Source: Chitinophagaceae bacterium
GTDB lineage: Bacteria; Bacteroidota; Bacteroidia; Chitinophagales; Chitinophagaceae
DNA: 64,000 nucleotides
Assembly (NCBI GenBank): GCA_016710745.1
Contig: JADJVB010000010.1
Coordinates: 372,001 to 436,000, forward strand
Reading direction: 5' to 3'
Shown here piece by piece: positions 42,901-50,283 of the stretch. The stretch's first letter is position 1, and the number at the start of each line of letters is the position of its first letter. The position numbers and the translations under genes are program-made. The notes beneath the pieces were generated by a model. The model was not told the DNA's origin and ran no database searches. It saw nothing but the letters and a program-made list of their open reading frames with translations.

Positions 42901-44307
42901 GGCATCATCACGTATGCTGTTTGGCGTAGCCGAAACGCCTGCTGCCGAACCGTGATATACAAAGGCTCTTCCTTCATTGGTATTTACGCCATCATCATGT
43001 AGATGAGCGCCAATAATTACATCACTGTATCCATCGCCGTTTATATCGCCTGCACCGGCAACAGAAATTCCAAAATTGGCAAAAGCCTGATTAGCATCTG
43101 CATGTGTGCTGTTTGGTGTTGCTGATATGCCCGTGGCTGATCCATGGTAAACAAAAACTCTTCCCTCATTAGTACTTGCCACTTCATCATATAGATATGC
43201 GCCAATAATCACATCGCTGTATCCATCGCCATTTACATCGCCTGCACCGGCAACGCAAAAACCAAAATTGGCGTTGGCCTGATCGGCATCATCGGGCGTA
43301 CTGTTTGGCGAGGCAGATAGTCCCGTGGCTGAGCCATGATAAACAAAAGCTCCTCCTTCATTGGTACTTGCGCCATCATCGAACAGGTTTGCACCAATAA
43401 TTACATCGCTATACCCGTCGCCATTTACATCGCCGGCACTGGCAACCGAAATTCCAAAATTAGCGATGGGCTGGTCGGCATCATCGGGTGTGTTGTCGGG
43501 CGTTTCGCTTAAAGGGTCGATGGTTATAGGGTAAACGGCATTTTTGGTATTTACTTCTACAAAAAAATTGTTCTTACTTAATTTTTTTAAAGAAGCTTCA
43601 AGCGCTTTGCCTTCTGCATCCCACACTTTCAATTGTGTGTAGTTTAACACGTTTGTTTTTTTATGAAAAAACTGTAATTGGTTGCCGTGCAAATATGTTT
43701 TAAGTTTTGTTTTTATGCTGAAATTTAGTTTAAGTTCCCCGTCATTTGTTAGCGGAGTTTGCACAATAAAATTCTGACGCATGCCTGCATCGTTATTAAT
43801 ATACTGCACGGTAATATTATCAGTAATGTATTCAGCTTTGTTATTTGCTATTCGCCATTCACCATTGCCTACCTGTTTTTTATCGAGGTTGAAATTAATT
43901 TTCCAATTGGGGAGATAACGGTATTTTTTTTCATCGGGCCGGGCAACCGGATCAAATTCGCCAACTGGTATTTTAGTTGTACGGGGCTCAACAGAAAAAC
44001 CATTATCATCATAAAAAAAACGCAGGTTGTTTTTACGGTTGGGCGTACAATAAGCATTTAATTTTTCTTCCCAATTAAAATGATACTCGCTTTTGCGGAT
44101 ATTTTCCTGTGCCTGCCCCATCCAGTTCTGGCTCCAGGCTTCGGTAGGTTTTTTTTCGGGCTCAAAGGGGTTGGGTAAATTATTTTTAAAGTTGAAAAAA
44201 TAGCCTGTTTTTTCAACTAAAGAGATGCTATTATAATCAACAGGCAGATCACTATAAAGATTTGGTATAAAGGCAGCGAGTATGGCAAGCGTAAATATTT
44301 TATTCAT
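39925..44307 (-). CDS. T9SS FG-GAP propeller protein 3 (14 blades, chimeric)
   Basis: A 1460-residue exported protein with the same architecture as propeller protein 2: conserved N-terminal region (AWSQNWMGQAQENIRKSEYHF, CTPNRKNNLRFFYDDNG), fourteen FG-GAP blades, then NNLRLYNTDLLTPINSSNFIL and a type A T9SS sorting domain (VFPNPTTDVLQLQLNRSF to VLQFVKQ). Blades 1-7 are class A (DDANQ, YDDGA, EGRAFVYHG) like protein 2, and blades 8-14 are class B (ESNQ/QSNQ, YDNGETDEG, AAFIYHG) like protein 1. The switch occurs inside the conserved FVYHGSAAG segment. Two seven-bladed propellers of different origin are the simplest reading. Convergent with the response regulator gene. Confidence 0.87.
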   Translation of the reverse strand: MNKIFTLAILAAFIPNLYSDLPVDYNSISLVEKTGYFFNFKNNLPNPFEPEKKPTEAWSQNWMGQAQENIRKSEYHFNWEEKLNAYCTPNRKNNLRFFYDDNGFSVEPRTTKIPVGEFDPVARPDEKKYRYLPNWKINFNLDKKQVGNGEWRIANNKAEYITDNITVQYINNDAGMRQNFIVQTPLTNDGELKLNFSIKTKLKTYLHGNQLQFFHKKTNVLNYTQLKVWDAEGKALEASLKKLSKNNFFVEVNTKNAVYPITIDPLSETPDNTPDDADQPIANFGISVASAGDVNGDGYSDVIIGANLFDDGASTNEGGAFVYHGSATGLSASPNSTPDDADQANANFGFCVAGAGDVNGDGYSDVIIGAYLYDEVASTNEGRVFVYHGSATGISATPNSTHADANQAFANFGISVAGAGDINGDGYSDVIIGAHLHDDGVNTNEGRAFVYHGSAAGVSATPNSIRDDANQANANFGRSVAGAGDVNGDGYSDVIIGAYGYTDGASNQEGRAFVYHGSAAGITATPNTILDDANQVLALFGWSVACAGDVNGDGYSDVIIGAYNYDDGANTDEGRAFLYHGSAVGLSTTPAIILDDADVIFARFGRSVACAGDVNGDGYSDVIIGAYGFNDGANTGEGRAFVYHGSAAGLSATPNSTPDDADQFNASFGNSVACAGDINGDGYSDIIIGANLYNDGANNQEGRAFVYHGSAAGINTTAANSVESNQLNAQMGISAASAGDVNGDGYSDVIVGAYFYDSGETDEGAAFIYHGSATGINTTAAAFVQSNQANAFMGVSVASAGDVNGDGYSDVIVGAYEYDNGESNEGAAFIYHGSVTGINTTAAAFVQSNQANANMGSSVASAGDVNGDGYSDIIVGAWTYFNFAINAGAAFVYHGSATGINTIAAAFLTLNNAYAYMGRSVASAGDVNGDGYSDIIVGAFSYFNGQPGEGAAFVYHGSAAGINTTAAAILEGNQIAAQMGFSVASAGDVNGDGYGDVIVGAYAYDNGETDEGAAFIYHGSAAGINTTAASFVQSNQANANMGISVASAGDVNGDGYTDVIVGAFFYDNGETDEGAAFIYHGSATGINTIAAAFLESNQINAQFGNYVASAGDVNGDGYSDIIVGSYQFDNGLSDEGAAFIYHGNSPGTNTRNNLRLYNTDLLTPINSSNFILGNFGAGLYAKSFFGRAKGKLVWETRLNFDPYSGTPITNSTFFTNQQSSYTDLGLAGTEIKNLVNKIWYGGRYTKVRARIKYDPVTALTGQVYGPWRNLSSVIDANHLGALPVDLISFNAAWLQKGKSAKLNFTTDKENGICCFDIEKSTDGFNFYAIGTVAAKNTSSLQSYSFIDGNANDKNQYYRLKIKGLSGKTELSNIHQLTYDKAIEILVFPNPTTDVLQLQLNRSFDKMNLQIVNSSGQIVKQLTVSASNQTITIPVQNLAAGKYWLRLQSGDDKQVLQFVKQ
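40870..43480 (-). repeat. Fourteen tandem FG-GAP coding repeats, seven class A then seven class B
   Basis: Class A units occupy about 42175-43480 and class B units about 40870-42165, in coding order. Several class B units share the words INTTAAAFVQSNQAN and GDVNGDGYSDVIVGAY almost unchanged, pointing to recent duplication. Confidence 0.85.
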
Positions 44308-44501
44308 CTGTATTGTTTAGGAATTAAAAAATACGGATCAGCACAGGTATGTTGGCTTTGTAAATGTATGCAAAAATGTTAAAATATACACGAAAATAAA
44401 AATTATAGAAAACGCTGAAACATTATACAGGCAAGGGTTTGAAGTAAAATAATTTAACAATAAGAAATTTATTTGTTCAAACTATATATAGCGAAAGTGA
44501 T

Positions 44502-44540
44502 ATAAAAAAGCGGGTTGTACATATATATACACCCCGCTTT
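44502..44540 (-). terminator. Intrinsic terminator after the sortilin/BNR gene
   Basis: AAAGCGGG and CCCGCTTT arms extend inward through GTGTA/TGTAC pairing. On the minus strand the stem is followed by TTTTTTATA, 39 bases past the stop at 44579. Confidence 0.8.
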
Positions 44541-44578
44541 AAAATTTAAGATAGATCTACTTTATCATTTTGTAAGGC

Positions 44579-47500
44579 TTAAACAAACTGAGCTGCGTTT
44601 TTCAACCAGCTTTTATAATCCTCCCATTTCGTGTTAAAAAACAGGTTTGTTTTTTGTACCGCTTCATCAACCAATCCTTCAGCTTCTGTTGCCATGCGCA
44701 GCTCCTGCTGGTCGGGTATTTTTATTTTACGCATCACTTCGCCACGGGCATCGCCCAGCACGTCATTCACCGTAATTTGAAACGGGGTGCCATAACCTTG
44801 TTTTTCCTGCGGCTTGCCAAAAATAAAATGGCGAATGCTCTTGATGGAATCGCCCATTATTTTGCCGGCTTTTTTCAGACTGTCTATTTCTTTACCCTCT
44901 TCGTTTTTTAACTGGGCTTCAATTTTAGTTATGGTTTCTTCAGCTTCGGTTAAACGGTCGGTTATTTCTGTAAGGCGAAGCGTACTTTTATCAAGCCTTT
45001 TCATCATGGTCATTTTTGCATCGTAAATCGCCTTGTCTTCCGGCGCTGCCGGATCATGATTTACAACGATCATGGTAGAATCAGATTCTTTACCAACCGT
45101 AATCACCAGTTTATACGTGCCGGGAAAAACGCTGTACCCTCTTGGTTCATTGGCATTTGGCTTTGGTTTGGGTGAGCCGGGCTGACGGATACCATTCATC
45201 TCAAATCCCCAGCTGCTTTTGTTTAAACCGGTATCTACCTTCATTTTCATGCTTCGTATCAGCTTATTGCTTTGGTCATAAATTTTTACCATTGCAGAAT
45301 CAGATTTTGCTTTTTTTGAACTGTCGGTTTTTTCGGCAGGTTTAACAAAGAATGAATATTGTGCTCCACGCCCACGGTTTTCTCCTTCGTACAATCCCCA
45401 GTTACTCCAGTCGTAACCCGGCTGTGCCCTAAACCTGGCCATATAAGCCGCCGGCGCAGGAAATACAGTTAATTTTTTTGTGAAGTTGTTGCCATTATTT
45501 GCGGCGGCCATGCGTAATGGTTTGATGTCATCAAAAACATATATGGCACGGCCAAAAGTACCAATCACCAAATCAGCTTCTCGTTCCTGTATCGCCATAT
45601 CATACGTGGAAACAGAAGGGTATCCGTTTTTCCATTGCTGAAAATTTGAGCCGTTGTCAAAGCTTACCCAAAGACCGTTCTCGGTTCCCACAAAAATCAG
45701 GTTGGGTTCCACCGGGTCCTGTATCATACACAACGCATAACCATTTACTCCACCGGATCCTGCGGATTTTTTCTCATCAATCATACGCTCCCAGGTTTGA
45801 CCATAATTGCGGGTGCGGAAAATATAGGGTTTAAAATCGGCCCGGCGGTAATCGTTACAAACCACAAATGCTTCGCCGGCATTGTACCGGCTGGCTCTAA
45901 TTTGATGTATCCACGCACCCAATGGCATACCCGCAATTTTACCACGGAAATTTGTCCATGTTTTTCCTGCATCCCTGCTCAGCTGCACATTGCCATCATC
46001 GGTTCCTACCCAAATCACATTTTTATCCCTGGCCGATGGTTCAATACAAAGAATGGCGTTGTAGTTTTCGGCACCGGTAATATCAATCGATAGTCCGCCG
46101 TTTTCATCCTGGCGTTGTTGCACTTTATTATCGGTGGTTAAATCGGGTGAAATGATATCCCAGGTAAGTCCTTTGTTTGTGCTTTTGTGCACAAACTGGC
46201 TGCCGAAGTAGATCGTATTATTATCGAAGGGATCCTGTGCAAAAGCGGCATTCCAGTTAAAGCGGAGCCTGGTTTTCAGATCGGGCATGGGCGGCTGCAA
46301 ACCCATACGTTCGCCGGTGGCCACATTGATCTTTCCCAGTTCGCCGCCCTGGCTCATGGAATATACCCAGTCATTGTCATCCGGGTCGGGCGAAACGTCG
46401 AAACCATCGCCACCACCGATATTATCCCAATAATAATTGCGGATGCCGCTACCCCGCCAGGTATACGCCGGTCCCCGCCAGCTGCCATTATCCTGCATAC
46501 CGCCCATTACATTGTATGGAATTTTATTGTCAACTGCAATATGATAAAACTGCCCAACAGGTATGCGTTCATTAAAGTTCCAGTTGCGCCCACGGTCGCG
46601 GCTGATGCCGATGCCACCATCGTTTCCATCTATGATCAAATTGGGGTCGGCCGGGCTTATCCAAAAGGCATGGTGATCGGGATGTATACCGGAATATGGT
46701 ATCATGGTTTTAAAAGACTTTCCTCCATCTTCGCTCACGGTAATGGTTTGTTTGATATTGTACAAACGGTTTTCATTTTTCGGATCAACGCGTATGTCCT
46801 GGAAATAAAAAGCCCGGTTGGTCACTTCCGATTTATCGCTGTTAACGAGTTCCCATTTAAACCCGCCATCATCAGACCGGTATAAACCATTTTTAGTGGC
46901 TTCAATTAAAGCGTATACCCTTGACGGTTCGTTATAGGAAATGGTTAAACCAATTCTTCCGAGGTCACCTGCCGGAATGCCGTCATCTTTACCTAATTGT
47001 TTCCAGTTTTTTCCACCATCAACGGTTATGTACAAGCCACTGCCTTTACCACCGCTGTAAAAACTCCAGGGCGTGCGCTGGTGCTGCCACATGGATGCGA
47101 TCAATTTATTGGGATTGGTAGGGTCTATCACCAGGTCGGCACAACCACTGCTGTCGTTGGTATGCAATATCAGTTTCCAGGTATCGCCGCCATCGGTGGT
47201 TTTATACACCCCACGCTCGGGATGAACGCCATATGGATTACCGATCGCAGCAACATACACGGTGTTGGGATCAGTTGGGTCTACAATGATCCGGTGAATA
47301 TTTTTTGTTTTTTCCAAACCCAGCATCTTCCAGGTTTTGCCGCCATCCATGGTTTTATACATGCCCTCGCCAATATTGATGGAGTTACGGGGATTACCTT
47401 CGCCGGTGCCCACCCAAACCACGGATGGGTTGCTTTGTTGTATGGCAACAGCACCAATATTTAAAGTGGGCTGCTCATCAAAAACCGGTGTCCAGTTGCT

Positions 47501-47728
47501 ACCGCTGTTTTCGGTTTTCCACACACCGCCTGAGGCTGTTCCCAGGTAAATAACATTTGGGTTGCTGATCAGGGCATCAATGGCGGTAATACGGCCACTC
47601 ATGCCGGCGGGGCCAATACTGCGGGGTTTCAGGTTTTTAAATTGATCAAGCGATATCTTTTGAGCTGCGGTATCAGGGCCAAAAGCAATCAGGATAATAC
47701 CTAAAACAAGCTGGAGGGTTTTCTTCAT
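44579..47728 (-). CDS. Exported sortilin/BNR-repeat (VPS10-like) beta-propeller protein
   Basis: A 1049-residue protein with a cleavable signal peptide (LVLGIILIAFGPDTAAQ). Residues about 30-730 consist of BNR/sortilin-type propeller repeats with Asp-box-like motifs: SGGVWKTENSGSNWTPV, GMYKTMDGGKTWKML, GVYKTTDGGDTWKL, GLYITVDGGKNWK, GLYRSDDGGFKWEL, VQLSRDAGKTWTNF. A C-terminal part has an Ig-like fold (YSVFPGTYKLVITVGKES) and coiled helices (LTEAEETITKIEAQLKNEEG). It looks like the glycosyl-hydrolase-type BNR family often annotated in Bacteroidota, but no catalytic set is evident, so enzyme activity is unproven. No T9SS domain is visible. Confidence 0.8.
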   Translation of the reverse strand: MKKTLQLVLGIILIAFGPDTAAQKISLDQFKNLKPRSIGPAGMSGRITAIDALISNPNVIYLGTASGGVWKTENSGSNWTPVFDEQPTLNIGAVAIQQSNPSVVWVGTGEGNPRNSINIGEGMYKTMDGGKTWKMLGLEKTKNIHRIIVDPTDPNTVYVAAIGNPYGVHPERGVYKTTDGGDTWKLILHTNDSSGCADLVIDPTNPNKLIASMWQHQRTPWSFYSGGKGSGLYITVDGGKNWKQLGKDDGIPAGDLGRIGLTISYNEPSRVYALIEATKNGLYRSDDGGFKWELVNSDKSEVTNRAFYFQDIRVDPKNENRLYNIKQTITVSEDGGKSFKTMIPYSGIHPDHHAFWISPADPNLIIDGNDGGIGISRDRGRNWNFNERIPVGQFYHIAVDNKIPYNVMGGMQDNGSWRGPAYTWRGSGIRNYYWDNIGGGDGFDVSPDPDDNDWVYSMSQGGELGKINVATGERMGLQPPMPDLKTRLRFNWNAAFAQDPFDNNTIYFGSQFVHKSTNKGLTWDIISPDLTTDNKVQQRQDENGGLSIDITGAENYNAILCIEPSARDKNVIWVGTDDGNVQLSRDAGKTWTNFRGKIAGMPLGAWIHQIRASRYNAGEAFVVCNDYRRADFKPYIFRTRNYGQTWERMIDEKKSAGSGGVNGYALCMIQDPVEPNLIFVGTENGLWVSFDNGSNFQQWKNGYPSVSTYDMAIQEREADLVIGTFGRAIYVFDDIKPLRMAAANNGNNFTKKLTVFPAPAAYMARFRAQPGYDWSNWGLYEGENRGRGAQYSFFVKPAEKTDSSKKAKSDSAMVKIYDQSNKLIRSMKMKVDTGLNKSSWGFEMNGIRQPGSPKPKPNANEPRGYSVFPGTYKLVITVGKESDSTMIVVNHDPAAPEDKAIYDAKMTMMKRLDKSTLRLTEITDRLTEAEETITKIEAQLKNEEGKEIDSLKKAGKIMGDSIKSIRHFIFGKPQEKQGYGTPFQITVNDVLGDARGEVMRKIKIPDQQELRMATEAEGLVDEAVQKTNLFFNTKWEDYKSWLKNAAQFV

Positions 47729-47874
47729 TGTTGATTTTTAGGCTATGAAGGTGCAAAAAAAAGGCTGATCAGGCAAATAAGAAATGATGAATGGGGCGGA
47801 TTGAGCTGCTGTTAAAATAAAAGGCCTGAAAAATTCAAATAATTATATTTTATTTACATCCTAAAACTTTTGTT

Positions 47875-48363
47875 ATGAAATATATACTGATCGTTGCTTT
47901 GCTCTTTTCTCTTGGTTCATCGGCTCAAAAAATGTCAACCATTGAAGGCAATGGAAAAAAATTAATGATTGCCGATATGAGTAGTATGGACCGCATAACC
48001 TGGGGAGGATATGAGCAAATTGGCAAAGCCGCCCAAAGCGAAACCGACGGGGCGGCCAATACCAGGGCCATTGTTGTGGCTGTGGGTAAAAACAGTGGGT
48101 ACGAAGGACAACCCTATGCAGCGAAGGTTTGCGACAGCTTAACCCTGGGCGGCTATACAGACTGGTACCTGCCCTGTAAAGATGAAACTGATATTATTTC
48201 CCTGAATTATGAAAAATTAAATTTAGATGAGAAAACGACCATCTGGAGTTCTACCGAAGCAAATGGAACCCAGGCGGTTACCAAATATTTTTACAGCAAC
48301 TCATTTTATAATGTACAGAAAGTAGACCGATGTACTTTAGTATGTGTCAGAAAACCTGATTGA
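47875..48363 (+). CDS. DUF1566-like (Lcl C-terminal-type) exported protein
   Basis: A 162-residue protein with a cleavable signal peptide (MKYILIVALLFSLGSSAQ). The mature part has ITWGGYEQIGKAAQSETDGAANTRAIV, VCDSLTLGGYTDWYLPCKDE and TTIWSSTEANGTQAVTKYFYS...CVRK. These match the DUF1566 pattern (A..C..L...G..DW.LPs..El, then yWsSt). Such modules occur in secreted proteins and Legionella collagen-like proteins. Role unknown. The TGA stop joins the opposing msrB stop as TGATCA. Confidence 0.75.
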   Translation: MKYILIVALLFSLGSSAQKMSTIEGNGKKLMIADMSSMDRITWGGYEQIGKAAQSETDGAANTRAIVVAVGKNSGYEGQPYAAKVCDSLTLGGYTDWYLPCKDETDIISLNYEKLNLDEKTTIWSSTEANGTQAVTKYFYSNSFYNVQKVDRCTLVCVRKPD

Positions 48364-48924
48364 TCATTGCTTTTTGTCGAAATCCTTTTCCACTTCTTTT
48401 GCTTTTTCAAAATCAAGAATAACCGAATTGATGCAGTAACGTAAACCGGTTGGTGGCGGACCATCTTCAAAAACATGGCCCAGGTGGCCCTTGCATTTAC
48501 CACACATCACTTCGGTACGTTTCATGCCAAATGTATTATCAGGAGCATAGATGATACTGCCCTTGCTGATGGGTTCAAAAAAGCTGGGCCAACCGCAGCT
48601 GCTTTCAAATTTGCCGTTGCTGTTAAACAAGGGGTTGCCACAGGCTTTGCAGTAATAAGTTCCGCCTTCTTTAAAATCCCAGAATTTTCCGGTAAAGGCC
48701 CTTTCGGTTCCTTTTTCACGGGAAATATGATATACCTCATCGGGTAATATCTTTTTCCACTCTTCATTGCTGATCTCTACTTTGGCGGTATCGGTTTTCG
48801 AAAAAACCGGGTTTTCGTTTTTAACGGGTTCCATATTTTGGTTGTCCTTTTTTTTCACCTGCGAGTTAGCGCAGCTCGATATGAGTAAAGAAATGATAAT
48901 TGCTGTAAAAGTTATCTGTCGCAT
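48364..48924 (-). CDS. msrB: Peptide-methionine (R)-S-oxide reductase, lipoprotein form
   Basis: A 186-residue MsrB that reduces methionine-R-sulfoxide in proteins. The N-terminus MRQITFTAIIISLLISSC is a lipoprotein signal, so this copy acts in the envelope. Zinc ligands are CKAC and CGKC, the substrate loop is ESSCGWPSF and the catalytic Cys is in GLRYCINSVIL, all intact. The ATG at 48924 starts the signal peptide directly; an upstream TTG would add four residues. An exported MsrB suggests repair of oxidised surface or periplasmic proteins, but needs a reductant partner not seen here. Confidence 0.93.
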   Translation of the reverse strand: MRQITFTAIIISLLISSCANSQVKKKDNQNMEPVKNENPVFSKTDTAKVEISNEEWKKILPDEVYHISREKGTERAFTGKFWDFKEGGTYYCKACGNPLFNSNGKFESSCGWPSFFEPISKGSIIYAPDNTFGMKRTEVMCGKCKGHLGHVFEDGPPPTGLRYCINSVILDFEKAKEVEKDFDKKQ

Positions 48925-49035
48925 AGGTTTTAACAAATTTCGGTTTAAATAGTTTGTTTAATATACGATATACGGAGATTTTAAGTTTTTCAAGGCGTTA
49001 ATTATAATGTTAATGAATATTTAAAGTACGATTGT

Positions 49036-49043
49036 TATATTTG
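49036..49043 (+). promoter_or_regulatory. Bacteroidota -7 box of adk
   Basis: TATATTTG, full TAnnTTTG match, 25 bases before the adk ATG at 49069. Confidence 0.45.
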
Positions 49044-49068
49044 CTGTCTTCATAAGGATAGTAAGTAT

Positions 49069-49644
49069 ATGTTTAATTTGATATTATTTGGCCCTCCGGG
49101 AAGTGGCAAAGGAACGCAAAGCGAAAAACTGATGGCCAAATATGGCCTGAAGCACCTGAGCACGGGCGATCTGCTGCGAAGTGAGATTAGCCGGCAAACT
49201 CCGTTGGGTAAAGAGGCACAGAATTTTATGGATAAAGGTCTTTTGGTTCCCGATGAAGTGGTAATTGGTATGATCAGTTCGGCACTCGATGATAATCCTG
49301 ATGCAAAAGGATTTTTGTTTGATGGTTTTCCCCGCACATCAGACCAGGCAAAAGCGCTGGATAAACTATTAAAATTAAAAGAAGCGCCGATCGCCGCCAT
49401 GCTGGCTTTGGAGGTTAGTGAAGAGGAATTGATAAAAAGATTATTAAAAAGAGGCGAAACCAGCGGCCGCAGCGATGATGATAACGAAAATGTGATCAGG
49501 GCAAGAATTGTGGAATATCGCGATAAAACGGCTGTTGTTGCAGATTATTATAAACAGTTTGATAAAGTGGTGATGGTAAAGGGAGAAGGAACGGTTGATG
49601 AAATTTTTGAGCGACTTTGTACTGAAATTGATAAAAGAGCGTGA
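49069..49644 (+). CDS. adk: Adenylate kinase
   Basis: A 191-residue phosphotransferase interconverting ATP, AMP and ADP. P-loop LFGPPGSGKGTQ, AMP-binding HLSTGDLLRSEI, and the family motif FDGFPRTSDQA are all present. The lid region is the short type (LLKRGETSGRSDDDNENVIRARIVEY) without a zinc-binding Cys set, common in Bacteroidota. It stands alone with a good promoter box and a strong terminator. Confidence 0.96.
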   Translation: MFNLILFGPPGSGKGTQSEKLMAKYGLKHLSTGDLLRSEISRQTPLGKEAQNFMDKGLLVPDEVVIGMISSALDDNPDAKGFLFDGFPRTSDQAKALDKLLKLKEAPIAAMLALEVSEEELIKRLLKRGETSGRSDDDNENVIRARIVEYRDKTAVVADYYKQFDKVVMVKGEGTVDEIFERLCTEIDKRA

Positions 49645-49670
49645 ATAGTATATAAAGTATAAAAGTATTG

Positions 49671-49697
49671 AGCACCCTTTTTTTTGGGTGCTTTTTT
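49671..49697 (+). terminator. Intrinsic terminator of adk
   Basis: AGCACCC / GGGTGCT stem with a T-rich loop is followed by TTTTTTGTTTT, 27 bases after the adk stop. Confidence 0.85.
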
Positions 49698-49726
49698 GTT
49701 TTACATTGTGAAACTAAAACAAGACC

Positions 49727-50194
49727 ATGGACGAACAGAAACATCAGTTTATTACTAAACAGGCGATGCCCTTATTTAAAAATCTGTCTGGAAATACTAT
49801 GGGTAATTGGGGAAAAATGAACGGCCAGCAAATGATAGAGCATGTGGCAGCTTTTTTTTATGTTTCAACCGAAAAAATAAAATTTGAGCTGGTAACACCG
49901 GCTGAGCATTTGCCAAAGTACAGGGAGTTCTTGTATAGCGATAAAGCATTCAGGGAAAATACAAAAGCACCAGGCAATGTAATAGGTGAAGACGCCCTGC
50001 CGTTGCGATATGCAACTATGCAGGAAGCGCTGGAAAACCTGGAAAAATCCATTGCCTATTTTGATATTTATTTTAAAGATGATGCTGATAAAAAAACACT
50101 GCACCCTGTTTTTGGAGCATTAAATTTTGAAGAATGGGTATTACTGCATTACAAACATGTAACGCATCATTTGAGGCAGTTTGGATTGATATAA
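49727..50194 (+). CDS. DinB-like / DUF1569 metalloprotein
   Basis: A 155-residue four-helix-bundle protein. The metal-type histidines sit as in DinB-fold proteins: one in MIEHVAAFFY (helix 2) and a His cluster near the end (LLHYKHVTHHLRQFGLI). The middle contains YREFLYSDKAFRENTKAPGN and EALENLEKSIAYFDIYF, typical of DUF1569. No signal peptide. It sits 89 bases upstream of paaZ on the same strand, but a strong stem-terminator separates them, so a shared role in CoA-thioester metabolism is only suggestive. Confidence 0.75.
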   Translation: MDEQKHQFITKQAMPLFKNLSGNTMGNWGKMNGQQMIEHVAAFFYVSTEKIKFELVTPAEHLPKYREFLYSDKAFRENTKAPGNVIGEDALPLRYATMQEALENLEKSIAYFDIYFKDDADKKTLHPVFGALNFEEWVLLHYKHVTHHLRQFGLI

Positions 50195-50200
50195 ACGGGT

Positions 50201-50239
50201 AAGGAAGTCAAGCTTTTAAAGCTTGACTTCCTTTTTTAT
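50201..50239 (+). terminator. Intrinsic terminator between the DinB-like gene and paaZ
   Basis: Perfect 16-bp arms (50201-50216 and 50218-50233) around one T, followed by TTTTATA. The near-perfect symmetry could also work on the other strand. Confidence 0.85.
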
Positions 50240-50283
50240 ACCTCTTTTTTTGAGCTAACTTAGCAGATTAAATTTAACGATTG

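Noticed and set aside
29330..43480. Regular repeats that could suggest CRISPR-like arrays
   Set aside because: The period is about 186-192 bp, the repeats are in frame within three long genes and encode FG-GAP blades; there are no short direct repeats with unique spacers and no cas genes.
46187..46885. Plus-strand open frame of 232 codons opposite the sortilin/BNR gene
   Set aside because: Antisense to well-conserved BNR repeats; no promoter box and no recognisable domain.
18035..47836. Identical 15-base word GCCTGAAAAATTCAA upstream of two exported-protein genes (near 18036 and 47823)
   Set aside because: A match of this length in AT-rich sequence across 64 kb can arise by chance, and no extended similarity surrounds it.
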